Positions 6,099 to 12,304 are shown, counted from the first letter of the stretch. The stretch is DNA of 12,953 nucleotides from Methanobrevibacter sp. (GCA_016838945.1 JADLKP010000044.1:1-12953); one strand, 5' to 3'. The notes: a model not told the origin generated them from the sequence alone. Made by a program: numbers and translations.

Positions 6099-6803
6099 TT
6101 ATTTAATTAATTTAGTTTCAGCTTCTCCTCCTGAGATAGAAGCCATCTTATGATTAAAATCATCTTGAAGACCACCAGGCATTTCCACAATTCCAATCCA
6201 GGACCCATCCTGTTGCCATTCTTCATTTATGATTTGTCCGAATGGGCGAATTGCAGAATAAGCATTACCTGCTGCTGTACTTGGTAATCTAACTGCTATT
6301 TTAACTTTTTCAAATTTAATTGGAATTAAAACTTTAATTGCTTTTAAAGCGATTTCAACTTGTTCATCAACAGATTTGAATGCATCAACCTTAACTTTAG
6401 CTTCATTCATTGCATTTTCAATTCTCATTGCAGGGTGTGGAAGACCATTTTGAGGATTTATACCTTCTCTAGCTATTTTAGCAATAACCTGTTTCCTTTT
6501 GTCTTCCTGCATTTGCCTTCTTTGCTCTGCAGTTAATTGAACAGTCCCTTTTAAAAGAATTTGCTCTGCAACTTCCAAAACATCTGTTGTTTCGAATACT
6601 TTATTCATAGCTTCTTCTGAAGCCTTATCTCCTTTTTTGGAATCTTTGAATATTTCTTCAACAGCTAAAATATCTTCAATTTCAATTTCTTTCTCATTAT
6701 CAGGATTTCTAAAGTCTGCAGCTAAATCAGGATCAACTAAAATTTCAAATTTTTCGCCATAAGATTCTAATCTTGCAATAATAGCATCATCTATATTTAC
6801 CAT
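6099..6803 (-). CDS. sdo1: Ribosome maturation protein SDO1 / SBDS homolog
   Basis: A 234-residue SBDS-family protein. In eukaryotes SBDS with EFL1 releases the anti-association factor eIF6 from the 60S subunit, and the archaeal protein is thought to do the same job with aIF6. Three domains are visible: an N-terminal FYSH domain (1-85, ARLESYGEKFEILVDPDLA), a central three-helix domain (about 90-160) with the signature INPQNGLPHPAMRIENAM (115-132), and a C-terminal ferredoxin-like domain (about 165-234, VKIAVRLPSTAAGNAYSAIRP). The length is normal. The start has an AGGTGA site seven bases before the ATG at 6803. SBDS next to psmA and rrp4 is the classic order. The psmA-SBDS gap is 255 bases and contains hairpins. 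Confidence 0.97.
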   Translation of the reverse strand: MVNIDDAIIARLESYGEKFEILVDPDLAADFRNPDNEKEIEIEDILAVEEIFKDSKKGDKASEEAMNKVFETTDVLEVAEQILLKGTVQLTAEQRRQMQEDKRKQVIAKIAREGINPQNGLPHPAMRIENAMNEAKVKVDAFKSVDEQVEIALKAIKVLIPIKFEKVKIAVRLPSTAAGNAYSAIRPFGQIINEEWQQDGSWIGIVEMPGGLQDDFNHKMASISGGEAETKLIK

Positions 6804-6853
6804 GCTTACTCACCTAATCCAATACAATTTGACAATACTACATTTAAAAAAAT

Positions 6854-6900
6854 AAAATGTAAGAATAAAATTCTACATTAATAAAAATGTAAGAATAAAA
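6854..6900 (-). promoter_or_regulatory. Alternating-hairpin element between psmA and SBDS
   Basis: A 17-base direct repeat (AAAATGTAAGAATAAAA) occurs at 6854-6870 and 6884-6900. Between the copies, ATTCTACAT (6870-6878) is complementary, with one bulge, to ATGTAAGAAT in either copy, so two mutually exclusive stems are possible. On the minus strand the stem with the 6857-6866 copy is followed by TTTATTTTTTT, the layout of a terminator; the other pairing would remove it. An attenuator-like role is inference. Confidence 0.4.
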
Positions 6901-6901
6901 A

Positions 6902-6921
6902 GAGAATTCAAAAGAATTCTC
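6902..6921 (-). terminator. Hairpin with T tract after psmA
   Basis: GAGAATTC (6902-6909) and GAATTCTC (6914-6921) form a perfect 8-base stem around a 4-base loop; the minus strand continues with TTTTTATTC. It lies 138 bases past the psmA stop and directly ahead of the alternating-hairpin element. It is likely a terminator or RNA 3' end for psmA. Confidence 0.5.
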
Positions 6922-7058
6922 AAAAGAAATAAAATTTAGATGAATGTTAAAAATATGCTTAGATATATTTAACAATCATTCTAATATGCTTATGATTTTT
7001 CAAGAATTTTTCTGTGAGCACTAACTTTACGCCAAACTTTGCAGTCTGCCTTACAGTA

Positions 7059-7916
7059 TTACTCTTCAGAACCTTCCTCACTATCATTCTCTTCATCATT
7101 TTCATCTGATTCTTCTTCAGAACCCTCTTCAGGTTCAGCTTCTTCTGCTTCCTCTTCTTCAGGTTCCTCTTCCTCTTCTTCAGCCTTTCTCTCAAGAAGA
7201 GCTTCAACATATTTAGATACTTCATCTTCAGAAAGTTTTCTGTAGCTTTGAGTATCTACTTCAATGACAGCTATTTCTACACTTTGTGCAGTGGTTCTGC
7301 CTTCAGTAGCTTCATAAAGTGCATCTAAACCTAAGTCTATTGCACCTTCTAAAGTTATGTCATCCTCATAACCTTCTTCGAAGACATCCATAGCTGCTTG
7401 CACACCAGATCCAATAGCTGTTGCCTTATATTCAATTAAAGCTCCGCTTGGGTCTGTTTCGAATAATTTAACTTCTTCACCATTAACTCCACCAATGATG
7501 AGTGCTGAACCGAAAGGTCTTACACCACCATTTTGAGTGTACATTTGTTTCATGTCACAGATTTTTTTAGCTAAACCTCCAACTAGAATTGGTTCATTAT
7601 AAGTTATTCTATTAATCTGAGATTCAATACGTGCTCTTTCAATTAAAGCTCTTGCATCAGCAACAAGACCAGAAGTAGCAGCACCAATATGATTGTCGAT
7701 TTGGAATATCTTTTCAATGGATTTTGCTTCCACTAATCTGCTGACAGTTCTTTTATCTACAATAAGAACTACACCTTCTTTGGACTTAAGCCCTAAAGAG
7801 GTTGTTCCTCTTTTTACAGCTTCTCTTGCATATTCTACTTGGAAAAGTCTTCCATCTGGGCTGAATACAGTAATTGCTCTGTCATATCCAGCATTTTGTT
7901 GTTGTAAAGGTTGCAT
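7059..7916 (-). CDS. psmA: Proteasome subunit alpha with acidic C-terminal tail
   Basis: The 20S proteasome alpha subunit. Seven copies form each outer ring and gate entry; beta subunits hold the proteolytic site. It is 285 residues against about 230-260 usually. The N-terminal gate motif YDR (11-13) and the alpha signature running to FSPDGRLFQVEYAREA (18-32) are present. K69 in SIEKI (66-70) corresponds to the pocket lysine that receives the HbYX tail of PAN-type ATPases. VTSGL/ADARAL, MYTQNGGVRPFGSALIIGG and TAIGSG are also family motifs. From about 245 to 285 the tail is nearly all E with some D, S, P and A. AGGTGA precedes the ATG at 7916. It heads the proteasome-exosome unit. Confidence 0.97.
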   Translation of the reverse strand: MQPLQQQNAGYDRAITVFSPDGRLFQVEYAREAVKRGTTSLGLKSKEGVVLIVDKRTVSRLVEAKSIEKIFQIDNHIGAATSGLVADARALIERARIESQINRITYNEPILVGGLAKKICDMKQMYTQNGGVRPFGSALIIGGVNGEEVKLFETDPSGALIEYKATAIGSGVQAAMDVFEEGYEDDITLEGAIDLGLDALYEATEGRTTAQSVEIAVIEVDTQSYRKLSEDEVSKYVEALLERKAEEEEEEPEEEEAEEAEPEEGSEEESDENDEENDSEEGSEE

Positions 7917-8371
7917 TTAATATCACCTATTTTAATAAACTTTTTTTAATTCTGATTAACTGCTAATAAATTACATATTTTATTTAAAATTAATCCGATT
8001 TGATTAAATGATATGATTTATTCCAATTAAGGATTACAATGATAAAACCAATCAATCTACAAATTGAATTAATGATCAATTCCATTTACTTATTTGTTTT
8101 CCCTTATATTGTAAATTACAGCCTTATAAAAAGAATAATGAATTGAACCATAATCTACTTTAAACCGATTGAACTAATTTTAAAAAATAAACCAAACATT
8201 CTGTTATTTGGTAATATGTATTTTATTGATATTTCTGTCATTAATATATTATTATAAAGTTATTTATAAATCTTTGTAAAAATTTTATATTTTAATCATT
8301 GGATAAAACAAATAAAATAAGAAAAATTACACAATTAAAACAATGTATAACAGTCATATAAAAAATAGAAA
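7917..8371. other. Spacer upstream of psmA, probable promoter region
   Basis: There is no plausible gene on either strand and no RNA gene signature. It should hold the psmA promoter because a T-rich repeat ends the rnp2 unit upstream. TATA-like strings on the minus strand include TTTTTATAAGG near 8122-8132 and TTTATAA near 8263-8270, but the base composition gives many equal candidates. Apart from a short AATTGA/TCAATT inverted repeat near 8060-8080, nothing else stands out. Confidence 0.4.
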
Positions 8372-8436
8372 AATAAGATAAAAATAAGATAAAATAAAAT
8401 TAAAATAAGATAAAAATAAGATAAAAATAAGATAAA
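8372..8436 (-). repeat. 11-base tandem repeat, T-rich on the transcribed strand
   Basis: Five exact copies of AATAAGATAAA (8372-8382, 8383-8393, 8404-8414, 8415-8425, 8426-8436) with one degenerate unit in the middle. On the minus strand, 33 to 97 bases past the rnp2 stop, it reads as repeated TTTATCTTATT, giving evenly spaced T blocks. It may work as the termination zone of the RNase P unit. Confidence 0.7.
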
Positions 8437-8468
8437 AGGATTAGTTAGAATAATATGCATCAAGTTTC

Positions 8469-8855
8469 TTATTCATCTATTTCATCAATGAACTTGTTGA
8501 TTCCAGATTTGACAGTTCCAGAAATCCCTATTGTATTGATAGCTATTTTATTCCTGTTTTGCCTTTTTAATGTAGACAATGCTACCCTCACATCATCACA
8601 GCAAGATCTTCCACATCTTAAGACTGTCTTATAATTAAAGATAGGCTCATTATTTTGAATGGTTTCGCTGACCAAATAGTGTCTCATTACCCATAAATCA
8701 AAGTTGCTTGAATGGTTCTCTCCCCAATACCTAATGCACCCATCCCAACATATAGGTAACATATCTTCTTTGGATAATTCGACTTCTGACTTCACATCAA
8801 GTATCAGATAATGATGATTTTTTCTAAGTGTTGGAGGCAATACCTTTAACTTCAT
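8469..8855 (-). CDS. rnp2: Ribonuclease P protein component 2 (Pop5 homolog)
   Basis: A 128-residue Pop5-type protein. It pairs with Rnp3 and binds the catalytic domain of RNase P RNA, helping mature tRNA 5' ends. Family features are the N-terminal KVLPPTLRKNHHYLILDV (4-21), YWGE (43-46), a central strand with LWVMRHYLVSE, the helix VLRCGRSCCDDVRVAL (78-93) and the C-terminal motif TIGISGTVKS (108-117). The ATG shares its A with the rnp3 stop codon (TAATG). The GGGGAGGAAG ribosome site lies in the last rnp3 codons, so the two are translationally coupled, which fits their 1:1 heterodimer. A pair of adjacent cysteines (C85, C86) and C81 are a small local oddity. Transcription probably stops in the T-rich repeats downstream. 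Confidence 0.95.
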   Translation of the reverse strand: MKLKVLPPTLRKNHHYLILDVKSEVELSKEDMLPICWDGCIRYWGENHSSNFDLWVMRHYLVSETIQNNEPIFNYKTVLRCGRSCCDDVRVALSTLKRQNRNKIAINTIGISGTVKSGINKFIDEIDE

Positions 8856-9763
8856 TATTCTTCCTCCCCAAAATCAAATTCATTATCTTCATAATCTTCA
8901 TAATCTTCATCAAGATCAACATCATCCAAATCATCTATAGATTCCTCATCAAAAGGCTCAAATTCCTCCAAATCACTTTCTAAATTGTCATAAGTGTCAG
9001 TGAAATCATCACTTTCAATGACTTTCACTCCATTAATGATCATATTATCCCTTTCACTGTTAAAATCAACGATTTGCTTAGGATAATAATAAAATCCATT
9101 ATAGATCTCCTTTTCAGTAAAGCCGATTGATTTGAAGAAGGATACAATATCCCTTGTTGACCTTACATCATATAAGGATTTGGAATCTGTTGTAATAATC
9201 AATGGGAACTTGAATTTACGATGAAACATCAATATCTCCTTAAAGCTGCTGATTACATTGGCTCTGTATCTGAGATGATTGTTTAAGATGTCCCTAAAGC
9301 ATAATTCAATAGCCACATTATTTTTTACAGCCTCTTTTGCAAGAACATGATTCATTCCAGAATCTCTTCTTTTATAATAAGGCCTTGACAACACATCAAT
9401 TCTATGATTTTCACATACGCTACGGTTGATTTTTAAGTCTCCGCCTAAACAGCTAATGTATTTGGCCTTATTTCGATACTTGTTGATTATTTTTCTAATC
9501 TCATTGGAATTGGCATTCAAAATATTTATTCCCATAGAAATATCCGCATGCTCAAAATTAGCATTCATCTTTCTATAGGTCTGATAAAAGTCTACAGCAG
9601 ACAATTCATCGATTAAATCATCCTTATATTGAATTGCCTCATCAAAATCGTCATGAGAATAATTCAAATTAAGATAATCCCATCCAAACCTATTGGCTTC
9701 CAAAACCAAAGCCAAATCCTTGTCAAAATCCTGTCCTCTAAGATTCATGTCATAAAATTTCAT
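8855..9763 (-). CDS. rnp3: Ribonuclease P protein component 3 (Rpp30 homolog) with acidic tail
   Basis: A 302-residue Rpp30-type protein with the PHP-like TIM-barrel fold, partner of Rnp2 in RNase P. The barrel core occupies about 1-248: FYDMNLRG at the start, RIDVLSRPYYKRRDSGMNHVLAK (121-143; the 'D-LS-P...G-N-V-A' motif), VAIELCFRDIL (150-160) and PLIITTDSKS (187-196). Family members are usually about 210-240 residues. Here residues about 250-302 add an acidic tail rich in D, E and Y/F ending in a GEEE run. AAGGTAATC sits just before the ATG at 9763. The stop overlaps the rnp2 start by one base. It is separated from the COG1325 gene by a 14-base tandem repeat tract. Confidence 0.94.
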   Translation of the reverse strand: MKFYDMNLRGQDFDKDLALVLEANRFGWDYLNLNYSHDDFDEAIQYKDDLIDELSAVDFYQTYRKMNANFEHADISMGINILNANSNEIRKIINKYRNKAKYISCLGGDLKINRSVCENHRIDVLSRPYYKRRDSGMNHVLAKEAVKNNVAIELCFRDILNNHLRYRANVISSFKEILMFHRKFKFPLIITTDSKSLYDVRSTRDIVSFFKSIGFTEKEIYNGFYYYPKQIVDFNSERDNMIINGVKVIESDDFTDTYDNLESDLEEFEPFDEESIDDLDDVDLDEDYEDYEDNEFDFGEEE

Positions 9764-9852
9764 TTGATTACCTTAATTTAATTGTTTAAAAAAAATCACA
9801 TTTTACATATAATAGTTTATAAGAACTAATTAAAATATTTTAATTAATTATT

Positions 9853-10032
9853 AGTCTTTAAATAATTAGCCTTAAATAATTAGCCTTAAATAATTAGCTT
9901 TAAATTATTAACTTTAAATAATTAGTCTTTAAATAATTAACTTTAAATAATTAACTTTAAATAATTAACTTTAAATAATTAACTTTAAATTATTAGCTTT
10001 AAATAATAGGTTTATATTAGCTTTAAATTATT
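9853..10032 (-). repeat. About 13 tandem copies of a 14-base AT repeat
   Basis: Consensus AACTTTAAATAATT on the plus strand, with variants AGCTTTAAATTATT, AGCCTTAAATAATT and 15-, 13- and 11-base units. Each unit contains the self-complementary cores TTTAAA and AATTATT/AATAATT. The array fills most of the spacer between the COG1325-type gene and rnp3, and its last unit runs into the stop codon at 10031-10033. Four neighbouring units (about 9930-9985) are identical, a sign of recent slippage. Confidence 0.85.
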
Positions 10033-10468
10033 AGTTTTTAATATTTTCAGGAAATATTTCAGAAATCTTATTGATTGCAACCTCTTTTTTAGCAGGATAT
10101 GCTGCAATTTTTATCTTTAAGTGAATGCTGTCTCCACCATCCAATATTTCCCATTCCTCTTCTGCAGCCTTTTCTTTGGATAATCTTAAGAACAAATTTC
10201 CCTTTTCATCCATTTTCTTATTCAAGTCATTGTACAATTTGACCAATTGATCTTCTCCAATTGAAGAAATGAGATTGTTGAGGAATTCCTTTGTTTGCCT
10301 TTTTTTGGAAATTGTACCAGTTAAAATAAGCATTTTCTCTTCTAAGAGACCCTCCGCCTCTTCAACTTCAGGTTCTGCAGTAGGCAAAATATTTAAAAGA
10401 GCCTCTAAAATTTCATCTTTGTCCTCATTTTCATAGATGAAGACACGATATCTAATATTGTGAATCAT
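10031..10468 (-). CDS. RNA-binding protein, COG1325 type (predicted exosome-associated)
   Basis: A 145-residue protein with the pattern of the archaeal COG1325/DUF54 family, predicted from gene neighbourhood to be an exosome-linked RNA-binding protein. It starts MIHNIRYRVFIYENEDKDEI with the helix ALLNILP, then LLEEKMLILTGTISKKRQTKEFLNNL (a strand plus basic loop of the kind that binds RNA), NLFLRLSKEKAAEEEW, and a final strand-helix SIHLKIKIAAYPAKKEVAINKI. No catalytic residues are evident. An AAGGT site precedes the ATG at 10468. Its usual place is between eL15 and the RNase P genes, as here. The cellular role of the family is not proven; the assignment is by resemblance and position. Confidence 0.82.
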   Translation of the reverse strand: MIHNIRYRVFIYENEDKDEILEALLNILPTAEPEVEEAEGLLEEKMLILTGTISKKRQTKEFLNNLISSIGEDQLVKLYNDLNKKMDEKGNLFLRLSKEKAAEEEWEILDGGDSIHLKIKIAAYPAKKEVAINKISEIFPENIKN

Positions 10469-10555
10469 GATTTAACCTTTAGAATTATAAAATAAAATAA
10501 AAATCTTAAAAAAAGTAAAAAAAGTTAATTGTTATAAAAAATAGTCAAAAATAAA

Positions 10556-10604
10556 AAAATAAAAAGAAAAGAAAAATTAAAAAAAGATTATTTTAATCTT
10601 TTTT
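10556..10604 (-). terminator. Hairpin terminator spanning the eL15 stop codon
   Basis: AAAAAAGATTA (10580-10590) and TAATCTTTTTT (10594-10604) are perfect 11-base complements around a 3-base loop, and the eL15 stop codon (10588-10590) lies in the stem. The minus strand continues with TTTTTC, TTTTC and TTTTTATTTTTTTATT blocks. This is a good intrinsic-terminator shape and the probable main end of the eL15 message. Confidence 0.65.
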
Positions 10605-11139
10605 CACTACCTTTTCCTCTATTTCTACGGCCACGGCCTTTTTTACCAGCACTAGTTAAGCCTCTGAGAGCTCTGCTTCTGTGCTGACCTTCACAAATCC
10701 AGTTGATTTTAGGGTCGTTTTTAATAGAAGGACTTTGTGGGTCTACTAAAATTACTTCAAAGTATTTGTATTTTCCGTCAGCCCATACCCAGTAAGAGTT
10801 TAATACTTCCATGTTAGGGTATTTTTTAGCTACACGTTCTTCACCGATTCTTTGAATAGACTTAGCCATGGTAATTTTGTTTACACCCATTCTTTTTGGT
10901 CTACGACCATGTTTGAAACGAGTTTTCCTACGTCCACCACGTCTAACTTTTACTCTTACAACCACGAAACCTTTTTTAGCCCTGTAACCGAGTGATCTTG
11001 CACGATCAATTCTGGTTGGTCTGTCGATTCTAGTGATTGCAGGTTGTTTCCTCCATTTAGGAACTCTTTGCCACATAAGTTCTCTTACATAAGACTCATC
11101 TGGATTTTTCCATGCATCTCTAATATATTTGTACATCAT
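10588..11139 (-). CDS. rpl15e: 50S ribosomal protein eL15 (L15e)
   Basis: A 183-residue basic large-subunit protein; archaeal eL15 is about 190. Characteristic stretches are MYKYIRDAWKNPDESYVREL at the N-terminus, TRIDRARSLGYRAKKGFVVVRV (42-63), RRGGRRKTRFKHGRRPKRMGVN (66-87), LNSYWVWADGKYKYFEVILVDP (113-134) and the highly basic end GLTSAGKKGRGRRNRGKG. Two adjacent ATGs (11137-11139 and 11134-11136) are possible starts; GAGGT sits seven bases before the first, which is chosen, while most homologs begin MYKYI, matching the second. It is the first gene of the superoperon. A terminator hairpin at its stop suggests it is largely a separate, highly expressed transcript. Confidence 0.96.
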   Translation of the reverse strand: MMYKYIRDAWKNPDESYVRELMWQRVPKWRKQPAITRIDRPTRIDRARSLGYRAKKGFVVVRVKVRRGGRRKTRFKHGRRPKRMGVNKITMAKSIQRIGEERVAKKYPNMEVLNSYWVWADGKYKYFEVILVDPQSPSIKNDPKINWICEGQHRSRALRGLTSAGKKGRGRRNRGKGSEKRLK

Positions 11140-11171
11140 TTTATTACCTCTTGTTCAGCTTTTCGCCACAT
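11136..11171 (-). promoter_or_regulatory. Upstream mini-ORF overlapping the eL15 start
   Basis: An ATG at 11169-11171 opens an 11-codon frame (MWRKAEQEVIK) whose TGA (11136-11138) overlaps the first eL15 ATG as ATGATG; the eL15 ribosome site lies inside it. It has no Shine-Dalgarno site of its own. The surrounding 35 bases are noticeably less AT-rich than the rest of the spacer. A translated leader is possible but unproven. Confidence 0.25.
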
Positions 11172-11376
11172 CCAAAGGACAATATTTAAAATGTTTATTT
11201 TGATTAACTGTATTAGTTTAAATAGAGTAGTGAATAGCCATTTAATTATTAATCAAATTCTAAATATTACAGTCCATAAGAGTTTAATAATTCTGTTAGA
11301 AAAATGCTATTAAACAGCAAATATACTAACATATTATAATATTTACCAGTAATCATTTAAAAAGTTTTTGTATAAT

Positions 11377-11385
11377 GTATAAAAA
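11377..11385 (-). promoter_or_regulatory. Candidate TATA box for eL15
   Basis: Minus-strand TTTTTATAC is the cleanest TATA-like string upstream of eL15 and would give a leader of about 210 bases. Another AT string near 11330-11340 would shorten it to about 170. Assignment by eye is weak. Confidence 0.3.
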
Positions 11386-11416
11386 TCAAAAATAAAAAAG
11401 AGTTAAATGAATAAAA

Positions 11417-11449
11417 ATAGTAAAATCCCCCTTTTACTATATTTTTTTT
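11417..11449 (+). terminator. Orphan hairpin with C5 loop and T8 tract
   Basis: ATAGTAAAA (11417-11425) and TTTTACTAT (11432-11440) are perfect 9-base complements around the loop TCCCCC. On the plus strand eight T follow (11442-11449). On the minus strand the stem is also followed by TTTTTATTC and further T blocks. It has the form of a bidirectional terminator yet no gene ends here: both flanking genes start away from it. Confidence 0.55.
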
Positions 11450-11548
11450 AAAAATCTTGAACTAAAAATCTTAAAAAGATTCTTAATATATATAAGTAGT
11501 ATAAAATGATATATAAAATTTGCTAATAAATTGCTAATAGTTAGATAA

Positions 11549-11558
11549 TAGTATACTA
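11549..11558. promoter_or_regulatory. Palindrome upstream of the winged-helix gene, possible operator
   Basis: TAGTATACTA is a perfect 10-base palindrome, followed at once by partly repeated strings (TAATAGTATG, CATAGTAAT) and preceded by two copies of TTGCTAATA. It lies 20 bases before the probable TATA box. An autoregulatory binding site is a guess. Confidence 0.25.
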
Positions 11559-11576
11559 ATAGTATGTACATAGTAA

Positions 11577-11583
11577 TATATAT
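11577..11583 (+). promoter_or_regulatory. TATA box giving a leaderless transcript for the winged-helix gene
   Basis: TATATAT is centred 25 bases before the A of the ATG at 11605, the normal distance from an archaeal TATA box to the transcription start. The absence of any Shine-Dalgarno sequence before that ATG fits a leaderless mRNA. Confidence 0.5.
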
Positions 11584-11604
11584 GTAAAAATTAAAGTTTT
11601 AATC

Positions 11605-12111
11605 ATGAGACCTTCAGATATGGAAAAGATTCTTAATGAAAATAAAAAACTAAAGGAAGAAAATGAGGAATTGAAACTGCAATTAAAGGAATTGGAGTTT
11701 AAGCTTAGAATGATTCAAGATAATCCTATATCAGAAAACAATTACAAATTAAAAAAGGAAAACAAAATAAACAATGTAGAAGAGTTTGATAAAAGTCAAA
11801 ACATATTATATGACGAAATCAAAGATGATTTTAGTGATGAGGACAAAGAATCCATGAGCATAATCTCTTTTTTAGCAAGATCAGATAAAAGGGTTCAAAT
11901 TCTAAAGTCAATAAGTCAAACCGCTAAAATTCCATCTGTCATTAGTAAAGAAATCGGCGATAGCAGCCATCATGTTTCCAAATATCTGACAAACTTAAAA
12001 GAAAAAGAGCTTGTTGTCTGCTTAAACGAGGAAGATAAAAGATTTAGATTTTATAGAATAACTGCAAAAGGAAAATACTATTTAGAAATTATTGAAAAAA
12101 AGCAATTTTAA
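11605..12111 (+). CDS. Coiled-coil/winged-helix DNA-binding regulator
   Basis: A 168-residue putative transcription factor, on the opposite strand from the rest. Residues about 6-38 form a charged K/E/L coiled coil with heptad leucines, probably for dimerisation. A polar acidic linker follows (about 40-85). Residues about 86-165 are a winged helix: ISFLARSDKRVQILKSI as the first helix, IPSVISKEIGDSSHHVSKYLTNLKEKELV as the helix-turn-helix, and RFRFYRITAKGKYYLEII as the wing and last helix. This matches the ArsR/MarR-like group common in methanogens. No metal or ligand site is visible, so the signal is unknown. No ribosome site precedes the ATG; an internal ATG at 11620 is possible. It is convergent with rubrerythrin, but regulation of that gene is not shown. 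Confidence 0.8.
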   Translation: MRPSDMEKILNENKKLKEENEELKLQLKELEFKLRMIQDNPISENNYKLKKENKINNVEEFDKSQNILYDEIKDDFSDEDKESMSIISFLARSDKRVQILKSISQTAKIPSVISKEIGDSSHHVSKYLTNLKEKELVVCLNEEDKRFRFYRITAKGKYYLEIIEKKQF

Positions 12112-12197
12112 GAAAAATGCAACCTGTGCAGATATAGAAATAGAATAAGTAAAAAATAGAAATAAAAAAATAAAATAATATGAATAGTAAAAGTAGT

Positions 12198-12235
12198 AAA
12201 AAATAATAAAAACTAGAAAAAATAATAAAAACTAG
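12198..12235. repeat. 19-base perfect tandem duplication
   Basis: AAAAAATAATAAAAACTAG occurs at 12198-12216 and again at 12217-12235, with degenerate continuations to about 12270. It sits in the A-rich spacer between the convergent genes. On the minus strand it supplies T blocks behind the rubrerythrin terminator. Confidence 0.7.
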
Positions 12236-12266
12236 TAAATAATAATAAAAAATAAAAAAATAATAA

Positions 12267-12292
12267 AAATAGTTAAAAAGTTTTAACTATTT
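12267..12292 (-). terminator. Terminator hairpin after rubrerythrin
   Basis: AAATAGTTAAAA (12267-12278) and TTTTAACTATTT (12281-12292) are perfect 12-base complements with a 2-base gap, so the tip must open slightly. It begins 12 bases past the rubrerythrin stop and is followed on the minus strand by ATTATTTTTTTATTTTTT. On the plus strand CTCTTTTT follows within a few bases, so it may serve the convergent regulator gene as well. Confidence 0.65.
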
Positions 12293-12304
12293 ACTCTTTT
12301 TAAT

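Larger units (their letters stand above)
11140..11604. other. Divergent spacer between eL15 and the winged-helix gene
   Basis: It holds the eL15 leader and candidate promoter on one side, the regulator's promoter with a small palindrome on the other, and an isolated terminator-like hairpin between them (11417-11449). A short stem AATCTT/AAGATT (11467-11481) follows that hairpin. No convincing gene is seen on either strand; a small RNA is possible but has no recognisable signature. Confidence 0.45.

Noticed and set aside
6959..7225. Minus-strand K/R-rich frame overlapping the end of psmA
   Set aside because: Most of it is the shifted reading of the acidic tail; no start site is supported. Only its last third, beyond the psmA stop, is kept as an observation.
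7039..7245. Plus-strand serine-rich open frame opposite the psmA tail
   Set aside because: It arises the same way, from the complement of GAA/GAG repeats.
9853..10032. Possible CRISPR array
   Set aside because: The repeats are 14 bases and directly abutting with no unique spacers, and there are no cas genes, so it is a simple tandem repeat.
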